The translations under genes and the position numbers were made by a program. Of a stretch of DNA of 11,826 nucleotides, positions 6,217 through 11,826 are shown one piece after another. The stretch lies in the NCBI GenBank assembly GCA_017466005.1, contig JAFTUZ010000043.1, positions 1 to 11,826 of the forward strand. Reading direction: 5' to 3'. Origin of the DNA: Clostridia bacterium. GTDB taxonomy: Bacteria > Bacillota_A > Clostridia > Christensenellales > UBA1242. How positions within the stretch are numbered: position 1 is the first letter of the stretch; every line of letters begins with the position of its first letter. The notes under the pieces were generated by a model. It searched no databases and was not told the DNA's origin. It saw nothing but the letters and a program-made list of their open reading frames with translations.

Positions 6217-8352
6217 ATGAAATTAGTAGTTATAGAAGGTTTAGGAAAGAAAGAAACAATTCAAAAATATTTAGGTAGTGGATATGAAGTTTTGGCTACA
6301 AAAGGGCATATAAGAGATTTGCCTGTAAAAACATTAGCCATAGATTTTCAAAACAATTTTGCACCAAAATATGAATTGATGCCAGATAAAAAAGATATTA
6401 TAAAAAACTTAAAAAGTAAAGCAGAAAAAGCGGAAGAAGTTTTACTTGCAACCGACCCGGACCGTGAGGGGGAAGCCATTAGTTGGCATGTTGCAAATAT
6501 TTTAGATTTGGATTGTAATAAAAATATTCGTATAGAGTTTAACGAAATATCAAAAACAGCAGTGCAAAAAGCATTGCAAAATCCACGTCCTATAAATCAA
6601 GATTTAGTTGATGCACAGCAAGCACGACGTGTGCTAGACCGTATTGTGGGTTATAAAATTTCACCTATTATTAGTAAAAAAATAAAACCAAAATTAAGTG
6701 CTGGGCGTGTGCAGTCGGTTGCCTTAAAATTGGTTGTGGACCGTGAAAGAGAAATAGAAAACTTTAAACCAGAAGAATACTGGACAATAACAGCATCTGT
6801 TGAAAAACCAGAAGAAAAGCCAGTACCTTTTAATGCTGTATTGTTCTCTAAAAATGGCGAGAAATATAAAGTTGGTAGTGAAAAAGAAAAAGATGAAGTT
6901 TTGGCAAATGTTGACAATGCTAATTTTGTGGTTAAAAACGTTAAAAAAAGCGTTACCAAAACTCATGCTCCGGCACCATATATTACAAGTACCTTACAAC
7001 AAGATGCTTTAAATAAATTAGGTATGAGCCTTAAAAAAACCAGTGCGGCATCACAAAACTTATATGAAGGTGTAGAAGTTCAGGGTGAAGGCAAAATAGC
7101 GTTAATAACATATATCAGAACCGACTCTGTGCGTGTTTCTCCAGAAGCGCAAGCAATGGCTAAACAATACATTTTAGATAATTATGGCGAAAAATATGTT
7201 CCAGAAAAGCCAAATAACTATAAATCTAAAAAAAGTGCACAAGATGCCCACGAAGCCATAAGACCAATTAATTTAAATATAAAACCTAGCGATGTTAAAA
7301 GTAGTTTATCTCCAGATAATTATAAATTATATAAATTAATTTACGAACGCTTTTTGGCTAGTCAGATGAGCGAGGCTTTGTATAATTCTGTTGCTATTGA
7401 AATAGATGCAAATGGTTATGGGTTTAAAGCAACTGGGCGTACAATGCTTTTTGCTGGATATACACAAATTTATCAAGAATATGTGTCAAAAGAGAATGAA
7501 AAAGATGAGCATCCAGACCAAGATTTGTTGCCAGAACTTAATGAAGGCGATTTATTAAAGAAAAATGGTATTAAAACCGAACAAAAGTTTACTAGACCAC
7601 CTTCTAGATTTACCGAAGCAAGTTTGGTAAAAACTATGGAAGAAAAGGGTATTGGAAGACCAGCAACCTATACACCTACAATTACTTTAATAGAATCTAG
7701 AGGCTATACCGAAAAAGATGGTAAGCAAATAAAGCCAACACAACTTGGTTGTATAGTGTGTGATACTTTGGTTAAATATTTTACCGATATTATGGATGTT
7801 AAATTTACTGCCGAAATGGAAGATAGTCTAGATGAGATTGCTGAAGGTAAAAAGGTTTGGCAAAACTTGGTTGCAAATTTCTACGAAGATTTAAGACCAA
7901 AACTAGAAGCTGCTAGTGGCGACCCAGACAGGGTGGAAATGCCTATTGAAGAAACAGATATTAAATGTGAAAAATGTGGCGCATTTATGGTGGTAAGGCA
8001 TGGTAAGTTTGGTAAATTCCTTGCTTGCCCTAATTTCCCAGAATGTAAAAATATTAAAAATATAGATGTTGTTGTGGGCAAATGCCCTAAATGTGGTAAG
8101 GATATATTGGAACGACATAGTAAAACTGGCAAAGTATTTTATGGTTGCTCTGGTTATCCAGAATGTGATTTTATTTGTTGGGATTTACCTACCGAAGATA
8201 AATGCCCACAATGTGGCGGTATGATGCTTAAAAAAGTTGGACAATCTAATATAAAATACTATTGTCATAATTGTAATCATACTAAATATGCCCCAAAAGA
8301 AGAAGCAAAAGTAGAAAATGCAGAAACTAAAGAACAAACAATAAAGGAATAA
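6217..8352 (+). CDS. topA: DNA topoisomerase I (type IA)
   Basis: TopA relaxes negative supercoils by cutting one strand through a 5'-phosphotyrosine and passing the other. The 711-residue protein has the N-terminal Toprim domain with E7 and the metal-binding TDPDREGEA motif (D80, D82, E84), and the catalytic tyrosine Y299 in the YIRTDS motif. The HEAIRP signature and the EKGIGRPATYTPTI stretch follow. Three C-terminal four-cysteine zinc ribbons begin at C584, C623 and C663; the third is CxxC...CxxC with CHNC. The first motif reads VIEGLGKKETI, where most bacterial TopA proteins have VESPAKAKTI; the catalytic Glu and the Lys four residues later are kept. The ATG at 6217 has AAGGAAG (6203-6209) seven bases upstream. 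The 54-base gap after dprA holds no clear terminator. The tail after residue 690 is Lys/Glu-rich and probably flexible. Confidence 0.97.
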   Translation: MKLVVIEGLGKKETIQKYLGSGYEVLATKGHIRDLPVKTLAIDFQNNFAPKYELMPDKKDIIKNLKSKAEKAEEVLLATDPDREGEAISWHVANILDLDCNKNIRIEFNEISKTAVQKALQNPRPINQDLVDAQQARRVLDRIVGYKISPIISKKIKPKLSAGRVQSVALKLVVDREREIENFKPEEYWTITASVEKPEEKPVPFNAVLFSKNGEKYKVGSEKEKDEVLANVDNANFVVKNVKKSVTKTHAPAPYITSTLQQDALNKLGMSLKKTSAASQNLYEGVEVQGEGKIALITYIRTDSVRVSPEAQAMAKQYILDNYGEKYVPEKPNNYKSKKSAQDAHEAIRPINLNIKPSDVKSSLSPDNYKLYKLIYERFLASQMSEALYNSVAIEIDANGYGFKATGRTMLFAGYTQIYQEYVSKENEKDEHPDQDLLPELNEGDLLKKNGIKTEQKFTRPPSRFTEASLVKTMEEKGIGRPATYTPTITLIESRGYTEKDGKQIKPTQLGCIVCDTLVKYFTDIMDVKFTAEMEDSLDEIAEGKKVWQNLVANFYEDLRPKLEAASGDPDRVEMPIEETDIKCEKCGAFMVVRHGKFGKFLACPNFPECKNIKNIDVVVGKCPKCGKDILERHSKTGKVFYGCSGYPECDFICWDLPTEDKCPQCGGMMLKKVGQSNIKYYCHNCNHTKYAPKEEAKVENAETKEQTIKE

Positions 8353-8353
8353 T

Positions 8354-9649
8354 ATGAAAGAAGTTATAGTTATAGGTGCAGGGCTTGCTGGGTGCGAGTG
8401 TGCACTACAACTTGCTAGTCATGGTGTAAAGGTTTTATTATATGAGCAAAAACCTAAAAAATTTTCACCAGCACATACAAACAAAAATTTTTGTGAATTA
8501 GTTTGTAGTAATACTTTAAAAAGCAACTCGCTAGATTATGCAACTGGTCTTTTAAAAGCAGAACTTAAAGAACTTAATAGTCCGGTGCTTGAATGTGCGT
8601 ATAAATGCCGTGTACCTGCTGGGGACGCATTGGCGGTTGATAGAAATCAATTTGCAGAAATGGTAACCAATTTAATAAGAACAAATGAAAATATTACCGT
8701 AATAGAAGAAGAAGTTAAAACTATACCTTTAGATAAACCGGTTGTAGTAGCTTCTGGTCCGCTTACTAGTGACGAACTTGCAGAAGATATTAAAAAACTA
8801 ACTGGCGATGGATTTTATTTTTATGATGCTTTAGCACCTATTGTAGAGCTTGATAGTATAGACCTATCTAAAACATTCACTGCAGATAGATGGAATGATG
8901 AAGATGGTAGCCATATAAACTGTGTTATGAATAAAGAAGAATACACAACTTTTTGGCAAGCCTTAACAACGGCTGAACGTGTGCCTTTAAAAAATTTTGA
9001 AACCGAAAAAGTTTTTGAAGGTTGTTTGCCGGTAGAAGTTATGGCCAAACGAGATTTTGATGCATTAAGGTTTGGGCCAATGAAAGGTAAAGGGTTTAAA
9101 TTAAACGATGGCACTACACCTTATGCTGTATTACAATTAAGGCAGGAAAGTGTTAATGGTAATTTATATAATCTTGTAGGTTGCCAAACAAATTTAACTT
9201 ATCCAGAGCAACGAAGAGTTTTTTCGTTAATTCCTGCACTTAAAAATGTGCAATTTGCAAGATATGGTGCTATGCATAGAAATAGTTATATAAATGCTCC
9301 TAAAACACTAACTAGCCGTTTTTGTTTGAAAAATTATAAAAACGTGTTCTTTGCTGGGCAAATAAGTGGTGTTGAAGGATATTTAGAAAGCATAGCATCT
9401 GGTAGTTTGTGTGCTATATATATGTGGCAATACTTAAATTCGGGGGCAGAATTTGCACTACCTGCAACAACAGCGCTGGGCGCTTTGGGCAACTATCTTG
9501 TTTGTGCTAGTGAAATAAATTTTCAGCCTATGCATATTACTTGGGGTATTTTAAGCCCAATAAATGCATCTAAAGATGAAAAGAAAAAAGCACTTGTAGA
9601 ACGTGCTTTGAGTGATATAAAAAAAATAAAGGAGCAAATATGGAAATAA
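8354..9649 (+). CDS. trmFO: Folate/FAD-dependent tRNA (uracil-54-C5)-methyltransferase TrmFO
   Basis: TrmFO makes m5U54 in the T-loop of tRNA, using methylene-tetrahydrofolate as carbon donor and FAD as reductant; this is the route in most Bacillota, in place of SAM-dependent TrmA. The 431-residue protein starts with the FAD dinucleotide motif GAGLAG (8-13). SPAHTNKNFCELVCSNTLKS (38-57) is the family signature and holds C51, equivalent to C53 of the B. subtilis enzyme. The second redox/catalytic cysteine is C224 in EGCLPVEVMA (B. subtilis C226). LRFGPMKGKGF, YAVLQLRQE and the C-terminal FAGQISGVEGYLESIASG glycine-rich stretch are also present. Length is typical (about 435). ATG at 8354 is one base after the topA stop with AAAGGAAT upstream, so translation is coupled. 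The topA-trmFO pair equals topA-gid of B. subtilis. Confidence 0.97.
   Translation: MKEVIVIGAGLAGCECALQLASHGVKVLLYEQKPKKFSPAHTNKNFCELVCSNTLKSNSLDYATGLLKAELKELNSPVLECAYKCRVPAGDALAVDRNQFAEMVTNLIRTNENITVIEEEVKTIPLDKPVVVASGPLTSDELAEDIKKLTGDGFYFYDALAPIVELDSIDLSKTFTADRWNDEDGSHINCVMNKEEYTTFWQALTTAERVPLKNFETEKVFEGCLPVEVMAKRDFDALRFGPMKGKGFKLNDGTTPYAVLQLRQESVNGNLYNLVGCQTNLTYPEQRRVFSLIPALKNVQFARYGAMHRNSYINAPKTLTSRFCLKNYKNVFFAGQISGVEGYLESIASGSLCAIYMWQYLNSGAEFALPATTALGALGNYLVCASEINFQPMHITWGILSPINASKDEKKKALVERALSDIKKIKEQIWK
9628..9634 (+). promoter_or_regulatory. Ribosome binding site for hslV inside trmFO
   Basis: AAAGGAG lies 5 bases before the ATG at 9640 and 14 bases before the in-frame ATG at 9649. 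The spacing favours 9640, which decides that HslV carries a six-residue extension before its catalytic threonine. Confidence 0.7.
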
Positions 9650-10182
9650 TGAGAGGAACAACCATTGTTGGTGTAAGACGTAATGGTAAAACAGTTATTG
9701 GTGGCGATAGTCAGGCACAACTTGGTGAACATTTTATAATTAAAGATTCTGTTATTAAAGTAAGAAGAATTTATGATGGAAAAGTTTTGGTTGGATTTGC
9801 TGGTAAAGTTTCAGATGCTTTTGCTTTTTTTAGAGAAATAGAAAATGCTTTGCAAAAATTTTCTGGTAACTTGCAACGTGCAGTTGTAGAGGTTGGTAGT
9901 AGTTGGCAAAACCCAAAAGCATCAATTCGTCAATTAGAAGCACAACTTATTGTTGCAAATGCAACACAAATGTATCTTTTAACTGGTGATGGTAATGTTA
10001 TAGAGCCAGAAGACGGAATTATGTCTATAGGCTCGGGTAGTTATTTTGCTCTTTCTGCAGCAAAAGCATTAATAGATAACACTAAATTAAGTGCAAAAGA
10101 AATAGTAGAAAAAAGTTTGCTAATAGCAAGCCACTACTGTCCACACACAAATGACCACTTGGTAATTGAGGAGGTTGAATAA
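9640..10182 (+). CDS. hslV: HslV (ClpQ) peptidase subunit of the HslUV protease
   Basis: HslV is the proteasome beta-like peptidase: two stacked hexamers activated by the HslU ATPase, with an N-terminal threonine nucleophile. The 180 residues match E. coli HslV throughout: TTIVGVRRNGKTVIGGD with the presumed nucleophile T7 and D23 (mature D17), KVRRIYDGKVLVGFAGKVSDAFAFF with K40 aligning to the catalytic K33, the GDGNVIEPEDGI turn, and GSGSYFALSAAKAL. Six residues (MEIMRG) precede T7, so Met removal alone cannot expose it. Compared with the common form, GDGQ reads GDSQ, one residue is inserted before the KVRR motif, and GSGGPYA reads GSGSYFA. The gene overlaps trmFO by 10 bases and is followed one base later by hslU. 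In B. subtilis codV lies between gid and this gene (codW); here it is absent. Confidence 0.95.
   Translation: MEIMRGTTIVGVRRNGKTVIGGDSQAQLGEHFIIKDSVIKVRRIYDGKVLVGFAGKVSDAFAFFREIENALQKFSGNLQRAVVEVGSSWQNPKASIRQLEAQLIVANATQMYLLTGDGNVIEPEDGIMSIGSGSYFALSAAKALIDNTKLSAKEIVEKSLLIASHYCPHTNDHLVIEEVE
10168..10174 (+). promoter_or_regulatory. Ribosome binding site that decides the hslU start
   Basis: GAGGAGG near the end of hslV lies nine bases before the ATG at 10184. An in-frame TTG at 10166 would overlap this site and add six residues (MRRLNN) outside the family's normal N-terminus, so it is rejected as the start. Confidence 0.8.
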
Positions 10183-10183
10183 T

Positions 10184-11491
10184 ATGGAGCAAATGACACC
10201 TAAACAAATTGTTACAGAACTTGATAAATATATTGTAGGTCAAGACGAAGCAAAACGTGCTGTTGCTGTTGCTTTAAGAAATCGTTATCGCAGAAGCAAG
10301 TTAAGTGAAGATTTGCGTGAAGAAATAACACCTAAAAATATTATTATGAAAGGTCCAACCGGTGTTGGTAAAACCGAAATAGCAAGAAGATTGGCAAAAT
10401 TAGTTCGCGCACCTTTTGTAAAAGTAGAAGCAACCAAATATACAGAAGTTGGTTATGTTGGTCGTGATGTTGAAAGTATGATACGTGACCTTGTTGAAAC
10501 TTCAATCAGATTGGTTAAAGATGAAAAATTTGAACAAGTAAAACAACAGGCTACTGCTAATGCTAATATTAAAATTCGTGATTTAATGTATGCTAAAAGT
10601 AAGTTGGTAAAAAGTGAAGAACCTGAAAATTATAAAGAAATTCTTTTAAAAGAAATTGAAGATGGTAAGCATGACGAAGAAATAATTGAAATGGAAATTG
10701 TAGATACTCCAAAAATTGAAATTATGGGGGGATTGCCAGATTCAAACCTTAGTGATATGTTTAGTGGTTTTTTGCCTAAACGTAAAAAGACAAGAAAAAT
10801 TAGTGTGAAATTAGCAAGAAAACACATTATAAACGAAGAAAGTTCTAAATTAATAGATATGGATGCTGTTAATGAAGAGGGTGTAAGACGTGCCGAGCAA
10901 GAAGGAATTATTTTTATTGATGAAATAGATAAAATTGCAATTGCACGTGGCCACGGTAACGGCCCAGATGTTTCTCGTGAAGGTGTGCAAAGAGATATAC
11001 TACCTTTTGTAGAAGGCTGTAATGTAAGTACTAAATACGGAACCATAAGAACCGATTATATCTTATTTATAGCAGCTGGTGCATTCCACTTGGCAAAAGT
11101 AGAAGATTTAATACCAGAATTGCAAGGTAGATTTCCAATAAGGGTAGAACTTAAAAATTTATCTCAAAAAGATTTTTTAAAAATATTAACTCAACCTAAA
11201 AATGCTATAACAAAACAACATATAGAATTGTTAAAAGTTGATAATATAAATTTATCTTTTGATGAAGATGCTTTAAAAGAAATAGCCAGAATAGCAGAAC
11301 TTGAAAATGTAAGCAAAGAAAACATAGGTGCTAGAAGACTATATACAATATTAGAATATTTATTAGAAGAAATAAGTTTTGAAGCAAGTGGTCAGCACCC
11401 TATGACTGATGTGGTGGTTACTAAAGAGTTTGTTTTGCGTGTATTAGAGCCAACACTTAAAGAACATGACCTTTCTAGATATATAATTTAG
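10184..11491 (+). CDS. hslU: HslU (ClpY) ATPase subunit of the HslUV protease
   Basis: HslU is a Clp/Hsp100 AAA+ hexamer that unfolds substrates and threads them into HslV. The product has 435 residues, close to the 443 of E. coli. It opens with MTPKQIVTELDKYIVGQDEAKRA, a family signature. Walker A is GPTGVGKT at 57-64 and the pore loop GYVG is at 90-93. A variable, highly charged I-domain spans about 105-235. Walker B is IIFIDEID with D246 and E247. A downstream LQGRFPIRVEL segment holds the arginine-finger region, and a sensor-2 GARRL motif lies near the C-terminus. The tail DLSRYII resembles the E. coli DLSRFIL tail, which inserts into HslV pockets and activates it, so the HslU-HslV contact is preserved. 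The ATG is one base after the hslV stop. codY, which follows in B. subtilis, is absent. Confidence 0.97.
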   Translation: MEQMTPKQIVTELDKYIVGQDEAKRAVAVALRNRYRRSKLSEDLREEITPKNIIMKGPTGVGKTEIARRLAKLVRAPFVKVEATKYTEVGYVGRDVESMIRDLVETSIRLVKDEKFEQVKQQATANANIKIRDLMYAKSKLVKSEEPENYKEILLKEIEDGKHDEEIIEMEIVDTPKIEIMGGLPDSNLSDMFSGFLPKRKKTRKISVKLARKHIINEESSKLIDMDAVNEEGVRRAEQEGIIFIDEIDKIAIARGHGNGPDVSREGVQRDILPFVEGCNVSTKYGTIRTDYILFIAAGAFHLAKVEDLIPELQGRFPIRVELKNLSQKDFLKILTQPKNAITKQHIELLKVDNINLSFDEDALKEIARIAELENVSKENIGARRLYTILEYLLEEISFEASGQHPMTDVVVTKEFVLRVLEPTLKEHDLSRYII

Positions 11492-11507
11492 TTAAAAAGG
11501 AAAAATT

Positions 11508-11826
11508 ATGGAATATAAAAAGCCAAAAGGCACAAGAGATATTTTGCCAACTGATATAGCAAAATGGCAAAGAATGGAAAACAGTGCAAAGCAATTTGCA
11601 AAGTTATATAACTGTAAAGAAATAAGAACACCTGTGTTTGAAGATGCTAAACTTTTTTTACGTAGTGTAGGAGAAGGTACAGATATAGTATCTAAAGAAA
11701 TGTATATATTTAAAGATAAGGCAGAAAGAGAACTTGCGTTACGCCCGGAAGGTACAGCAGGGGTTGTTCGTGCTTTTGTAGAAAACGGATTGTTTAATAT
11801 GCCGCTACCTTTAAAGTTGTATTATA
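11508..11826 (+). CDS. hisS: Histidyl-tRNA synthetase, N-terminal part, 3' end outside the window
   Basis: HisS is the class II synthetase that charges tRNA-His with histidine. Only the first 106 codons are present and the frame is open to the window edge. They match the family N-terminus well: KPKGTRDILP, the motif 1 region with EIRTPVFEDAKLF, SVGEGTDIVSKEMYIF, and motif 2 with LALRPEGTAGVVRAF. HisZ, the HisS paralogue of histidine biosynthesis, also shares the fold, but the conserved GEGTDIVSKEMY and RPEGTA wording favours true HisS. The ATG at 11508 has AAAAGG about seven bases upstream and is 16 bases after the hslU stop, with no terminator or T-box leader in the gap, so it is probably read through from hslU. 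Confidence 0.93.
   Translation, partial: MEYKKPKGTRDILPTDIAKWQRMENSAKQFAKLYNCKEIRTPVFEDAKLFLRSVGEGTDIVSKEMYIFKDKAERELALRPEGTAGVVRAFVENGLFNMPLPLKLYY

Noticed and set aside
6651..7012. Overlapping open frames on both strands inside topA
   Set aside because: All lie within the conserved TopA coding region, have no ribosome binding sites and give low-complexity products.
10630..11046. 138-codon open frame on the minus strand inside hslU
   Set aside because: It is fully antisense to the conserved HslU I-domain and Walker B region. The Ser/Ile-rich product resembles the reverse reading of Glu/Asp/Lys-rich coding sequence.
11492..11507. T-box riboswitch before hisS
   Set aside because: The gap is only 16 bases and holds just the ribosome binding site, so there is no room for a T-box leader.

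Overview
The window is one strongly AT-rich stretch of bacterial chromosome in which every supported gene lies on the + strand. Strong Shine-Dalgarno sequences, a consensus sigma-70-type promoter and a gene order close to that of Bacillus subtilis point to a low-GC Bacillota member. It is more likely a clostridial or related uncultured lineage than a bacillus, because codV/xerC and codY are missing from the hslVU neighbourhood. The genetic code looks standard: TGG encodes Trp, and the visible stops are TAA or TAG. I cannot name a genus from the sequence.

Block 1 (1-3195) resembles the yqeU-yqeV-rpsU region of B. subtilis. It holds the 3' part of rsmE (16S rRNA m3U1498 methyltransferase), then mtaB (tRNA methylthiotransferase), an unrecognised 220-residue protein with a possible degenerate GNAT-like C-terminal half, and a HIT-family nucleotide hydrolase. 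The first two genes overlap and the others sit 1-7 bases apart, so they are probably one transcript. A terminator-like hairpin follows. rpsU (ribosomal protein S21) comes next as a compact unit with its own consensus promoter and a strong terminator. The common theme is translation: modification of rRNA and tRNA, plus a ribosomal protein.

The gap from 3196 to 3538 is an AT-rich stretch with no convincing gene. Its right end carries a candidate promoter and an imperfect palindrome before the next operon.

Block 2 (3539-11826) is a tightly packed run: comM, dprA, topA, trmFO, hslV, hslU and the start of hisS. ComM and DprA act on incoming single-stranded DNA and recombination intermediates during natural transformation. 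TopA relaxes negative supercoils, TrmFO makes m5U54 in tRNA, HslVU is the two-part ATP-dependent protease, and HisS charges tRNA-His. dprA-topA-trmFO-hslV-hslU is the conserved smf-topA-gid-codW-codX order without codV and codY. Neighbouring genes overlap or are separated by short gaps, the longest being 54 bases between dprA and topA. I see no internal terminator, which fits one long operon.

Most of the window is ordinary housekeeping sequence, and I found no clear new multi-gene system. The points most worth a second look are the unrecognised gene at 1824-2486, the altered Toprim motif in TopA, the N-terminal extension and motif changes in HslV, and the palindrome at the putative comM promoter.
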